NCBI RefSeq assembly: GCF_016086655.4
Contig: NC_052135.2
Coordinates: 17,326,363 to 17,390,362, forward strand
Direction of reading: 5' to 3'
Source of the DNA: Lepeophtheirus salmonis
Taxonomy: Eukaryota; Arthropoda; Copepoda; Siphonostomatoida; Caligidae
Length of the DNA: 64,000 nt
A model generated the notes under the pieces. The model had not been told where the DNA came from and ran no database searches. It worked only from the letters and a program-made list of their open reading frames with translations. This document shows, one piece after another, positions 36,421 through 48,720 of this stretch. Each line of letters starts with the position of its first letter. The first letter of the stretch is position 1. The translations under genes and the position numbers were made by a program.

Positions 36421-39400
36421 ACAAATATGAGGACTTAAACTGTCTATCAAAAATATATCCCACTATTACCTAGATTCATTAAATATCTGACCTTAATACC
36501 AATTAAAAAATTGTTAAAACATAGTCACACAATCTTATTTCCATATTGTAGATTAAAGTTAATTATTACAATTAAAAGAATAAGATATGTTTCTCTAAAT
36601 ATCCTGCGTTTCTCGTCCCTAGTTGATCCATACCAAAAAAAAAACACAGATTTTTACTAATCAAGCCATTTTCGTACATTTAACTTTGATTTCATTCAAA
36701 TATCACTCTTTATCATTACCATCAAGTAGTATACAATGCATGTGTTAAATCATTTTTTCTTCTTAAAGTAATTAATTACATTTAGTGGAGGTTTGATGGA
36801 AAGTTGTCCTTTCTTTTTGCAAAAAGATGGACTATAAGCCCCCAAAATGGCGTCGACTTCACTTATGATTCAATTTATGACGTCAGTGAAACACTCTATC
36901 AGTGTACGGTGTAATGCGCTGAAAGTATGGGTTCAAATTCAATTTAGTACTGTACCGTTTTAAATGCGTCATTGCCACTATAACATCAGTATACCGAACA
37001 ATTCTAGTCACAATACACGAAATAGATGACGATCTTCTAATAGTACGCGAGGGAACGTCATAAAAAGGTTAAGCCTCTACTAGTGTATATTCGTTTTGGT
37101 GATAAAGTCAGTACTTGGAGAACTTGATACTTTCTTCGATGGCGCATACACGCTTTAAAAGGCTCGAGAATGAATGTATTAATAGATTCAAATATCGGAA
37201 ATGCGTCGAGAAAACATGAGCATTACGGGATCCAAGGAGGGAGTATAACTTCCAGAAGCATTTGTCCAATCCAGGAAACACGATGACATAAATATTCATA
37301 ACCCCTACAGGTCCTAATCCTTGTTGCCCACTTTCTTCAACATATTAATGTCTTCTCATAATATCTCTGTCGATATGTTTTTAGTAGATTTTAAGCCCCT
37401 GAGAAAAAGTATAGAAAGAGAGAGTGTTAAGATAACAAATGTAAAGGAAGGTTCCAGTCTGGACGACGATTTGACTTACACACAAATCATTGGAGTGTAG
37501 AGTTAATATGCGCATGTAAGAACCGGAAGAGGATCGTTATAGGTAGCTACATAATATATATATTTGTTGCTGAGAGCTTTAGTAAAAATAAAAAGAAGAG
37601 TCAAACCTATAAATCTAATCGAAAATAATGTTTAAGGGTTCAAGGGTAGGGCTACTACGCCTCACCCCTTACTTTTAAGAAAGGTATAATGCATCCTTTG
37701 ACTCAATACATGTGAAGTCAAAATAATAAAAAATATACAAAAAGAAATGCACCTTGAGAAAATAGGGATTTCTTTGAGGCTGGGCTGAGTAATTAATAAT
37801 AGTTAATATTTATAGGAGCTCAAACATACAGATATACATTTGAAGGAAAGGAAGTCTGAATAATAAAATATGTCTGTGGTTGTTGACTGTTGTTGACATG
37901 AAGAATAATAATTAATTAAACGATACAAGCTCAAGGATAACAAGTTATGCATCAAGCAATGATATAAATGTTTTTCTCATTGACACAGTCTTCTACTTCA
38001 TCATGACTATGAGTGCCAAAGTCTAGTCCATGTCTTCTATCAATAACTTTTAATGAAAATTAATATGATGTGTGGGCTGTGACGTGTACAATGTACATAT
38101 TATTTATATACATACATAAATAACTCCTCAAAACAAGGCATGGACTACAGATGTAATTCGACTCCTTCACCTATCATAAATATATATGTAATCCTATAAA
38201 TAAATAAGTAATCATGTAGTGTTAATTAGCGAATACCTTACAAGTCGTCGTCATGCTTCTCTTATTTTTAGGTAGGTATACATACCTACGATACAAACTA
38301 TACAACAAGTGTTGAATTCTTGACCGGACACCCTTTGGGTGAGTGTACGAATACATGTGGAAGGTAGAATTTCTTTTCAAAGATTATATCCGAAAAAAAT
38401 GACTCATATTTCACAAAAGTACGTACCGGCGCGGCAAATGCCATACTTGGAACATTCTTAATTAAAGCTTTAAAATAAATTAGTGAAACGAAGGCCACGT
38501 GATCAATATTTGTACAAGGGAGTTGTTGTACCGAATTTTTTTTTTGTCCGCTCGGAGTGTTGAATATTACTCAATAACTTACTAAGCAGCCTCCATGTCT
38601 AACTCTATAAATATTTCCTAAAGCCGTGATTCTCACCTTGATACCGTAATATGTGAGAACATTCCTTGAGAGGTACAGGGGACCTTAAGTAGAGTTGTTT
38701 GTGGGAGGAAAAGGATAATCGAAAAAACATTATTTTTTTATTTAAAAAGGTCAACAAATATGTACATATTGTATAACATTTTCGTATATAATGGTGGTAA
38801 GTGAAAACAGTGAGAATTTCCACATTAAATCAGCCTTTTTATCCTTTTTTAAAGTGTGCACTCTATGTCCATATCAACGAACGGACAAAACTGTCTACCT
38901 TTGGAAAACCCAATATCTTCTTTGCCATGTCGTAGATGCATACTCAATTTAAAATAAAATAGTGTCAAATTTGTTCCAATATTCAAGATCTTTGTAAAAC
39001 CTATTTTCCATCGATTTGATCACTAAAATACATAATTAAAATGTGTCATCAATTCATATTTTTAATGTACTAAATAAGAAAATTTAATCTTCAAAAAGGG
39101 TTATAATTTAGTTACTACTAATAGACATTAAATGATGATATATCATTGGTAGGGGTGTGTTGATGCATCGGAATAGGCATTTTTTGAAGTATCGGAATCA
39201 GCTCAATAATATCAACCTGTGCATACCCGATGCCTGTGCATACATATCAATAGAAATTATTCAGCAAAAAAAAATAAAAATATTTTATTATTCCAAATGG
39301 TCAATCAATAAAAAGAAGTGAGGATCAGAGTTTAGACTATCCTAAGTTTAAGACTTGGGCTCCTACCTATAGGTGCATCGGATAAACTATGTTTTGTTTA

Positions 39401-41618
39401 ATTCTTATTTTAACATATAGCAAGTGCAATAATAACACGTCCGTCCATAACAAAATTCAGATCCATCCATTAAAAATAAAAGTTCATAAAGTAGTACGAG
39501 CAATATATATGAGCCAACCATGCATACATTGTCTCTTGATCACGGAGAGGAACTAACTTTTCAAATTATTTTAATGTGTAATTATTTACAACTAATTATA
39601 ATCGTAATTGATGTATTTATGTTTTGTCAAGCCCTAATTAATAAAAAGTTAAACATTAAAAAATTAAATGATTTTGTAATTTGGTTATGTGATTACTTTA
39701 TACATAATAATAATTAAGAATCAGCAACGTTCATAAAGATGGTATTGGAATCGGCAGAATTTTGTTCGCGGTACATTTCTAATATTTAGATAATGCTCAT
39801 AGTTCATACTTCACAAAATCAGAGGAGAGGAACAGTTTATATGGAATTCGAGTATTACTCAAACTCAAAAAAAAAAAAAAAAAAAAAACTCGACTTTACT
39901 TAATTTGGCAATATTCAGAAAATAAATGGAACTTGCCAATAATCTTTATATAATTTTTTTTTTTGGAAAATGCGACTTGACTTGAACTCAAAATATTAAA
40001 TAATAATCAGAGTTGATATTGTACTAAAGAGGAGAACCCCCATTACATATTAAGTGAAAATTTTCAAAATAATCGAACTTGGTGGAGTAATAGGAGCAGG
40101 GGGCCATGGCCACATCACTTTTTGAGAATGTAAAATTATCAAATAGCAGCTAAAAGAAAATACTTGATTAAATTATTTTACTGGCCTATCCCCTTTTAAA
40201 AACGTTGTGCGAAGCCAACTCAAATTTTTCGAGTTAATCCAACACTAGGAGGAAAAGTTAATATATTTTTCGTCAAATAATAATTTAAAAAAAATACAAC
40301 TGTAAAAGATGGAGTAAAATAAATAAACCGGGAGAAAATGACTCCTGAGGGACATTCAATTCCTTGGTTCATTAATCAAATACTTGCTTTCTTTTTCCTG
40401 ATGTATGCGACACTTGAAGGATATGTACAAGTTACAAGTTAGATACATTAATATGGATTTGTGGGATAATAATAGTCTATCCATGTATGTCATAAAAGTA
40501 AGAATCATCAACACCATCCAGCTCAGTTATGATGATATGATTCCAAGAAGATGTTCTCACGACCTTATTTGGAGTAGGGTGTTAAAAAAGAAAAAGAAAT
40601 CAAAGACATCATATTAATATTACTATTCAGGAAAACAAAGTTACACATAGATGTTAGTTACCAAGTGTTAGATACTCTCTATTTCTCTCTGTTTCTACCC
40701 ATCTTTCTCTTGTTCCTCAGTCATAATAAAATCTTGTTTATTTATAGAGAAAGAGAAAAAAATACGTACTTTTGTGTTTTATTGCGTTTCATTTTCTCAA
40801 TTACCTACCATGAACGAACGTATAGTGTATAATAGGATATATAATGATCCTGTAATTGAGAGAATTGACCGACAAAATTCTCTCTTTGAAGTTATTCTTA
40901 GCCATGCAGATTTAGCTCGTACCATTTTCATTTCAATAATAGTATGCTCTACAAAAGGGAAGGAAAGGAAAAAAAAAATACTAGAGTAGTGAGGACCAAC
41001 ATAGTAAAAACTTGCAATCATATACAAGTCGTCAAAATAGCCATGATACATTTTTAAAAACATCAAAAAAATGGTTAATAATTTTGAGGGGTAGAGAAGA
41101 GAAAAAACAAAGTTTAGTACAAAAAAGACTCGTTCTAGGAAATAGGAGAGCAATAATATAATCAAAGTTGTATAAAAATGACATCACATAGTGATGTACA
41201 TTATAATTACGCAACATTTCATTATTAATGTCGTTCACAAAGTAGAGCTTTATTCGAGTTCACCATTTCCATTTTCAAATCAATGCTGAATCCATATGGT
41301 TGCGAAGCTGAAATGAGTCGTGTCAGGTTTGAGTCCAAACTCGAGTACTGTAGGTACAAGTATATGCATATTTAATTTTGATTGCAACTAATTTCAGAAT
41401 ATTTATCACGGATATTTGATTAATTAGTACTTCGCCTCAAAGAAAGAAGTAAACAGAGGAAATGTTGTAGATACTTGCATAATTATTTCCTTTGAATAGT
41501 TAAGTTGAAAATAATAATTTGAGAAATACTGAAATCCAAGGCCAGACTCGAGTATAACAGCTCTACTAAATATTCCTTATTCTTATGATAAATTGTCCAT
41601 TTTAAGGACTCAGACTTT
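36421..41618. other. Long intergenic stretch with repeat fragments
   Basis: No gene was recognised. A possible hAT-like fragment spans about 39149-39785: the left end TAGGGGTGTGTTGATGCATC and the inverse of the right end, TAGAAATGTACCGCGAAC, are only weakly alike. The interior has CATCGGAAT motifs. A poly(A) run lies near 39869-39888. Confidence 0.45.
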
Positions 41619-41619
41619 A

Positions 41620-42235
41620 TAAAGTGGGGACCCCAAACTTGCTGTAGCATTTAATTACGATTTGATCCACGTTATTTCTCATTACAAGCTTTTATTATGC
41701 AATCAAACGACAGCTAAAACAAAAATGAATAACTTTTGTTTGTGTCCCATGTCTCTATGGCTGACAATGTCAAGGCAAAGATTATGCCATCTCCTCTGCG
41801 CCTGTGTCAGTGCCTAGAAGCTTGCAGAGACTGTTAACATCTCCAACCGGATTGCCTACAACATCAAAAAATCCATAAAAGTCCAGGAGAGATAAAACTT
41901 TTGTGAGTAATAATATAGCTGACTTCTGGCCTGCCTACATAAAGCTTTCCTCCAACTCTGACCTTCATCTAAATTAGGATTCGCTCCGATTTGCTATCAT
42001 GACAGCGTGTTACGCCATGGACACGGCCTTAATCGTGAAGAGCTGCCAATCTGTGTGCAGACGTTTGGAGGATGTTATTGCTTGTGAAGGAGGACATATT
42101 GAATACAAAATATAGCTGAATATCTGTTTTAAACAAATCAGAAATAGGTTTTGAGTTGTCTTTTTTCTTGATTCCATAAAAATTCGTTTTTTCGTAATTT
42201 ATTCATTCTACTGCAAGATTTGGGTCCCCACACAG
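41620..42235 (+). mobile_element. Internally deleted Tc1/mariner element with TIRs and TA target site
   Basis: The left TIR GTGGGGACCCCAAACTTG (from 41624) and the inverse of the right TIR, GTGGGGACCCAAATCTTG (ending 42231), match at 21 of 24 positions over their full length. If four unlike bases are added at each end, the element is flanked by TA at 41618-41619 and 42236-42237. At 616 bp it is less than half the usual autonomous length. Transposase remnants lie inside. Confidence 0.8.
41760..42115 (+). pseudogene. Tc1/mariner transposase remnant
   Basis: Read on the plus strand with frameshifts, pieces resemble a known family of arthropod transposases. An N-terminal helical part reads VKAKIMPSPLRLCQCLEACR. 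It is followed by a C-terminal part with ADFWPAYIKLSSNSDLHLN, corresponding to the usual DFWPP..SPDLNPLD stretch. The end, VKSCQSVCRRLEDVIACEGG, then HIE, is the typical C-terminus. The first two catalytic acidic residues and most of the catalytic core are deleted. The protein is nonfunctional. Confidence 0.65.
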
Positions 42236-43096
42236 TACTCTTCATAACTAAAATAGCTGAGACTAGTCTATGCTTCTAAATTAGAACAGAGCCTTCGCTA
42301 TGTTGTTGGTCACACATTCTAAATAATGGCATGTTTTTTAAGATACTCATGTATGTACGTAAATACTTGATTTGAAGTACCTATGTTAAATATTATTAAT
42401 GAATTATAAGCACGTTAAACAACCTCCTAATATGGATGGGCTCTTTTAACTTAATAACGAAAAGTAAGTACACCTAAAACTTTTATAGGTATATCTTAAT
42501 TATTTTCAATTAAGAGAAAGTAGTCGGCTCTCGAGAATAAATAAGTAGGCAAACAACACCCCCTTCGTTGTAGGTATAATTTTGTATCCATCTACTATTT
42601 ACATTTGATTCTTCTTACCTGCATAAACATATAAATATGGACCTCCCTCCCACAGTCTAAACTTTACAAGAAAAAGCCCCTTTTATTAGACATTTCTTCA
42701 TATAAAGGGATGATGGATGAGTAGTGGTTTGGTAACAGTAGCATCAAAGCAAGAAAAGAAAAAAAAATCCTCCTGCATCTGCTTCCTACGTAAACTGCAG
42801 ATTGTGCATTGTACTCTGTAGTAGTCTATACAACATGAAGAAAGAATCCATGAAGATGTTGAGGGTGGTGATGAGATGGAAGGGAGGGGGAGGGAGTTTT
42901 GTATTGTTTTTTTAAAAAGTATATATATTTACTTAAACATCTTTATCAAAAACAACGCTCTAAAGAATCCACGTGGAGAAAGGAGCAAATTCATCATTAT
43001 CATCAATGTTTTGTTTTTTTCCTTTTACATACGATGTGCCTACGTATGTAATGAGTCCTTTTTTATTGTTCTTAGTATTATTCTTGGTTCGACTAT
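42236..43096. other. Intergenic, nothing recognised
   Basis: No gene or defined repeat was recognised. Confidence 0.5.
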
Positions 43097-43976
43097 AAGG
43101 GTGTTCGTAGAATTATATTATTTATTTATTTTAGGAGGAGGGGTTTGGTTTTTGGATTTTTTTGTAGATTAATTTAAATTATTATGTTAACAATCCATAG
43201 CTATTAAAAAAATATTTTTTTATTTCAATTTGAAAAAAAAAAAATTACATGTCAAGCATTCAATTTTTTGAAAAAAATTAATCTTTTAAAAAAAATTTGG
43301 AAAAAAAAAAATAAAATTACAAATATAAATTTCTTTAACTTTTTTTTTTAAATATAAAAATATTAACAGAAAATTAAATTTTTGAAAAAAAATCAAAAAT
43401 TAAATTTCAAAAACTTTTTAAAAATTTCAAATATTTTAGCTATTCACAAAAAATTAAATTTTTTGAAAAAAAAATCAAATATTTTTTGGGAAAAAAATTC
43501 AAAAATAAAATGACAAATATAAATTTTTTGAAAAATTTATTTTTTAAAGCTATAAAAAGTTCAATTAACAAATCAAAATTAATTTTTTGGAAAAAAAAAA
43601 TCAAAAATTAAATTTCAATTATTAACTTTTTGAAAAAATTTCAAATATTTATAGCTATTCACAAAAAATTAAATTTTTGAAAAAAAAATCAAATATTAAA
43701 CTTTTTGGAAAAAAAATCAACTATTAACCTTTTTGGAAAAAAAATTCAAAAATCCATAGGTACTAACAAAAATAAATTTTTTCGGAAAAATTTCAAAAAT
43801 CAACAGCTATTCCCAAAAAGTTCAATTGTTAGGATTTTTTTATAATTCTTCTGTTAAAAAAAAATTCATCCTAATTTTCGAGTCAATTTTTTTCATCCTG
43901 ACCCGAACAAAAATCAAAAAATTATTAATTGGATGGGGCTACAGTCCCTCCAGACCACCACTTGTGGACGCTTCTG
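43097..43976. repeat. Largest copy of the GC-ended A/T-minisatellite family
   Basis: The left end AAGGGTGTTCGTAG (43097-43110) and the right end CTTGTGGACGCTTCTG (43961-43976), preceded by CTACAGTCCCTCCAG, are the family termini. About 800 bases of interior repeat a unit of AAATTTTTTGAAAAAAAA, then TTCAAAAATCCATAGCTATT, then CACAAAAA, in many variant copies. No coding capacity is present. Confidence 0.7.
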
Positions 43977-45523
43977 ATATATAAAGTTGGATTAGTCCGT
44001 GAAAAACGTTCCAAATTTTAGAACGATCTCAAAAATGCATAATTAAATATTGTACTATAGTGCCATGAGCTTATCAATTGAATTAGTGTTATTAAAACTT
44101 AAACTAAATTTAATGAACGAAAAAAGTTTGACATTATTCTTAATTTATTAAAATGATGTAAAGTATTTTTATTCTAATAAATGCTCTTGAAGATTTACAG
44201 ATATCTTTGATGACGTCGTTTAGCAAAGATGTAACAGTTTTTGTGATGATACAAACGTCTCCTAAGGATTTAGGAAGGGACGTCTAAATTTTTGGCCGCG
44301 ACATCCCTAGATAATATGTACATATAGATCAAAGTTGAGAGCATCAATTTTACTTGAATACAATTAAAATGGCTCTTGCTTTAGTTAAATAACTTATGAG
44401 ATGTACAAATTTCAACTTGAACAATTTGCTTAGAGTACAAGTTAAAAGTTGTTCACATGAAAAATATAGGCATAATTATTATTCATAAAGTCGTCCACAT
44501 AAAGCAACAAAACTCTTTCCTCGGGTCCTAAATTTCTCCAACATTCATTTCATACACATTTTTTGCGAATTATATCCAACAACTCTTATACCCAGTCACC
44601 TGGGAGGTCAGTCATCATAACAAACCATTTAAAGATCCCTCGCTCCGTTGTAAGTGTTAATTATGTTCCATAATAATTGTCGACAAAACATGTTCTATTT
44701 GTGTCCCTAAGAGCACCAATAAATAACCATATATAAATCCATGTGAGAAAGTTTGGACAACATCACTAAAAGTGCTAAAAAAACTCCGAAAATAAGTGTG
44801 AATCCGGAAAAACAAGAGTCATCAAAATTGGGCCACCCAATATCATCTTATTTTTATTATCATTTCGAGTGGTGTGTTGAGAGATTAACTTTTCTGTTAT
44901 GAAATAAAAAGTTCTCATCTACCTCCTACCTACATAATATATACATATAAAGGAAGGAACCCCTAAAAATAGGACAAGTACAAACTCAAAGAACAATACC
45001 CATAAATGGAAACTTATTAAGAAAGATAATCTTTTCTCCTTCTCTCTTGTAGTACTAGTATTTACGTATCTTTCAACAGGTTTGTTGTTTTTGATTATCA
45101 CCAACATTATGAATCCTTCCTCCATTATTCAATAGCAACTCTCTCTCTCTCTCTTCCTCTCTGTGGGGTCTTTCTCATTTCCTCTTAATAAATTAAAAGA
45201 TGATTAAGAATTCTACATATTTAAGGGATTAAAATCCACTTTTTTTAATAACCTACTGTCAAAATATACAATTCATTAGTATTATGTATGTATGGAAGAA
45301 ACAGGGGAAAGAGGAAGAAAAACAAAGGATCTTACCTATGTATGTAGATTGTAGATGCTACCTGCAAATTACATATTGTTACTTGTACTTACATACATTA
45401 AGTGTTTGTTTGTCACGTGTAGTGTTTTTATCATCATTTGACTCCATTCATGCACTCTGATTCATATCAGGAGTGATGTCTATTAGACGCCATTTTGATA
45501 GTGATAATCGAATATATATGTAA
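43977..45523. other. Intergenic, with a short foldback
   Basis: It holds the foldback motif at 44413-44442 and a CT run near 45139-45154. No gene was recognised. Confidence 0.5.
44395..44446. repeat. Dispersed foldback motif, copy 1
   Basis: AACTTGAAC and GTACAAGTT flank the spacer AATTTGCTTAGA. The same design with nearly the same spacer occurs at 57012-57039. A TTATGAGATGT segment just upstream corresponds to the inverse of the ACATCTCATA downstream of the second copy. Confidence 0.55.
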
Positions 45524-46130
45524 CCATCAACAATTAAGCAAGCTAGAATGATTTTTCTCGAAATTGAGTGTGGATTACGTTTGTATTTTTAACGACAAAT
45601 TACACGGGGGGGAACAATTATGGGGGAGAAATTTTGTACAAATAAATAGAAGGCAATAATTGAATTTATCTTTGATTGTAGAATCCAAAACTGATCTCAG
45701 AACAAGATACAGGATCTATAAAAATACATTTTAATCAGAAAAAACACTTTTGTATAAGTTTTAAAGTCCCGAATTACTATATTCCTATATATTTCAGAAT
45801 TCAGATTACTGAGAGAAAAACTGAGATCAGTTTTGAATTCTGCGCTCAAAAAATAAATTATTTTTTTTTTATTTGAATTCATTTGTACAAGATGAGAGTT
45901 TACCAGTATTATCCTCAATTTCTATTTGAAAAATGTTCTGATTAACTCTCTGAAAGCGTCGCAAATTGCACTTAAAATGACCAAATAGATTGTCACAATA
46001 AACGAACGAGAAATGGATAGATTTTATTTCAAAGGGCATACCGGATCCCATATAAGTCTCTTAAATAGAATAAAAATTATAGCTAAAATTCATGGGTATC
46101 TTAACTTAGCCCACAAATTAAAAATACAAA
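45524..46130 (-). repeat. Copy D of the four-copy dispersed repeat, interrupted by an insertion
   Basis: The flanks match copies A and B in reverse: CATCAACAATTAAGCAAGC and CTCGAAATTGAGTGTGG on the left; ATCCTCAATTTCTATTTG and GCGTCGCAAATTGCA on the right. About 290 bases between roughly 45605 and 45895 have no counterpart in copy B and contain a separate inverted-repeat element. Confidence 0.5.
45681..45840. mobile_element. Small inverted-repeat element inside repeat copy D
   Basis: CAAAACTGATCTCAG (45686-45700) and its exact inverse CTGAGATCAGTTTTG (45821-45835) bound about 120 bases of noncoding sequence. Allowing one mismatch, the match continues outward into GAATC/GAATTC. This fits a MITE-like unit of about 160 bp. 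Confidence 0.5.
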
Positions 46131-46879
46131 GTCTATAATTCACAAACTAAATCTATTTCAAAACTAATGTAAGTTATTTATGGAAAAAAGTAAGGATAAT
46201 ATTAAAAATATCTAGTTTAGCCATCACCCATACAGAAAAATACTAGGTTTGATTAAAAAAATGACACTAGGAGCGCTGTTGGATTATAAATATCATTTCA
46301 TTTTTTGCTGACATTGATTATTCTAGACTTTTGACAATAGCCATGTTATTTTGCACAAAAAATATTAAAATTTCCCTATAGAACGGACTTGTAGATAGAT
46401 CTATCTAAATCATATCATTGTAAGACTTCACTCAGTATGTAATCAATGATGTATGGAATATTTACAGGTGTATCAAAGGATTATCTGCATATTATAAATA
46501 TCTGCATCTGATCGGGCACTGAAATAAATGGCCATGCTCTAATCAGCAGTTTAAAAATAAGGATAGCTTGTCAAACAATAAGAACATGTCGTCAAAATGT
46601 CGAATATTTAACAATAGATACAAAAAAATGTTTTTAATTGTCAAAATTCGAAAATATATGCATAATAAATAAATGTCAAAAGTGATATTATTTTTGTCAA
46701 AATATGGCATTTACAAATAATTTGTAAATTTTTATTCAAAAAGTGACAAATTTTGTATTAAAATAAAAATAATTCAAAAACCTTCTTAAAAAAATAAAAT
46801 GCAAGTTCGGTATTTAAAAAATGATGAGGTAGTCAAGCAATTCACTTCCATATGAACTGTTAAAAAGTAGACATCTGAA

Positions 46880-47090
46880 TTTAAACGGTGTCAAAATATC
46901 CCTATAAGGTGACCCACGTGAAGGACGACCAAAAACTACAACCATACACAGAACCAACGAACAAGTCCACGATATTCTGACAAGTGAAAGTGAGTGGGAA
47001 AGCTAGATGCCAAAATTCGCAAAGAGTGAGTTGGAATGGGAACAGCTGGATTTGGGGTATGATTTGCTAGGTTCTTCCCCCTATTCACCT
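46880..47090 (+). pseudogene. Possible mariner transposase N-terminal remnant
   Basis: A plus-strand frame reads GDPREGRPKTTTIHRTNEQV, then HDILTSES. This resembles the GRPxTxTTxEN..V linker between the two helix-turn-helix units of mariner transposases. It is more GC-rich than its flanks. Stops follow, and neither terminal repeats nor a catalytic domain are seen. The assignment rests on one short motif. Confidence 0.35.
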
Positions 47091-48285
47091 TATTAGATAC
47101 CCTCAGACATCTACTTATTCAATACTACAGAAATTTGTTTTCTGTTTCGTACGTGTTTTGTATCCAATTAAGAAGTTAAGAGGACCGTAGATGAATATTT
47201 TTACAACTTTCCAGATTTTCACTTCCGGGAATGAACACTTTTGGATCAAGTTAAAAGTCGAAGAATTTCATTGTCACACCAAAAACTGTTAAGCTTACCC
47301 TCGTACCTATATCACCCATTTGTAAAATTTCAATTAAAGGTTTGACAGTAGAATATTAGATATTTACAATGGAAGTTTCTGCAGATGAGACTACTCCAGA
47401 ATGGATGATAATAAGTGTACTTGTGTATATCAGTGACACTACCTCGATAAAAATACACACAAATAACATGATGAAAGAAAACAATTGTTTGTTCGGTGAA
47501 AAAACAGTTTTCGTAAAGGCGGAGGAAGATATCATTTTAATTAGTGGGTCCCTTTCAATTATATATATATATATATATACGTCCATATCATTTTCTGTTG
47601 TAAATTAATGGTTAGACTGAGAGTCATTGATGATGACTCTAAAAATAGCAGCCATAGAATAATAATTATAATTGATGTCAAGGTCTGTTAATAGATATTC
47701 AAAGCTCTTCAGTCAAGCGGCAGAAGTGTATCTGTAATCATCATTGAGAATTAGTAGTGTTATACTGGAAGAATGGGAAACATATTCTATTGTATCCTAT
47801 GTACTCTGCTTTCAGGCATAAAATACCAAACAAATATCTCTATTATTTTTTATTTTAATCCCAGACTAATAATCAAGTTTTTCTATTACAAAAAATCACT
47901 TCTCCAAAAAAAAAATCCTTCCTCACAACAATTAGAGACGATAAATCCTTTACAAAAAATGATGGATTGAACATTAAATACATTTTTAATCATCCATTGA
48001 CAGAAAAATCATATTTTATTAATATCTCATTAAATATAGTGTATCTATTACAAATTATTATATGGAATTTCTGTGAGAAGGAAATTAACTTCCCAGAGTT
48101 GGTAGGGTGAAGAAGAGATGCTACTTTGTGATTGTTAGTATTTGTTGTGTACAAAGTTAAATGAGAGTAGGAGTTGAAACTTGTACAACATACAGTTAGG
48201 GACTTTAAATATTCATATCGACTTCATTTTCAAGATTCGATTGAAAAATTCAAGGACATTGAATTGTTAGCAAAGACTTAAGAAT
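47091..48285. other. Intergenic, with a TA microsatellite
   Basis: A (TA)10 run lies at 47560-47579. Overlapping open frames on both strands at 47356-47608 include the microsatellite and are not convincing as genes. Confidence 0.5.
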
Positions 48286-48720
48286 CAAGGGGCGTCTTCA
48301 GGATTATCTTGAGCACCCCTCTTATTGGGTTTCTAATTTTTTGAATAAAATTTATAATACAATTTTTTTTTTGAAAATCTCAAAAATAAACAATTATTCA
48401 CAAAAATTAAATAATTAAAATAAATCTAAAATTATTCTGAAAAAGTTAAATTTTGTGTAAACAAATTCAAAAATCCACAGTTGTTCACAAAAAACTAAAT
48501 TTTTGTGAAAAAATTTATAGCTATTCTCAAAAGATATCTCAAACAAATCAAATTTTTTTAAACTTTTGAAAAATTTCAAAAATCCATAGCAATTCATAAA
48601 AAAAACAATTTGGATTTTTTTTTTAAATTAAATTAATTTTTTAACATTAAATTTTTTAGTAAAAAACAAAAATTCCTTAATGGGGGTGTTTAGCCCCGCC
48701 ATCCAACCCCTCGATTTGGA
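48286..48720. repeat. Copy of the GC-ended A/T-minisatellite family
   Basis: The left end CAAGGGGCGTCTTCAGG (48286-48302) is followed by GAGCACCCC and then AAATCTAAAAT/TCCACAGTTGTTCAC-type blocks. The right side has GGGGGTGTTTAGCCCCGCC and ATCCAACCCC near 48680-48710. The right terminus is eroded. Confidence 0.55.

Noticed and set aside
40797..41165. 122-codon minus-strand hydrophobic open frame
   Set aside because: Phe/Leu/Ile-rich because of local A/T composition. A second frame overlaps it on the same strand and another on the opposite strand. No domain or splice context is visible.
47356..47608. Overlapping open frames of 76-79 codons on both strands
   Set aside because: They run into a TA microsatellite, have no domain, and mirror each other. 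They are probably fortuitous.
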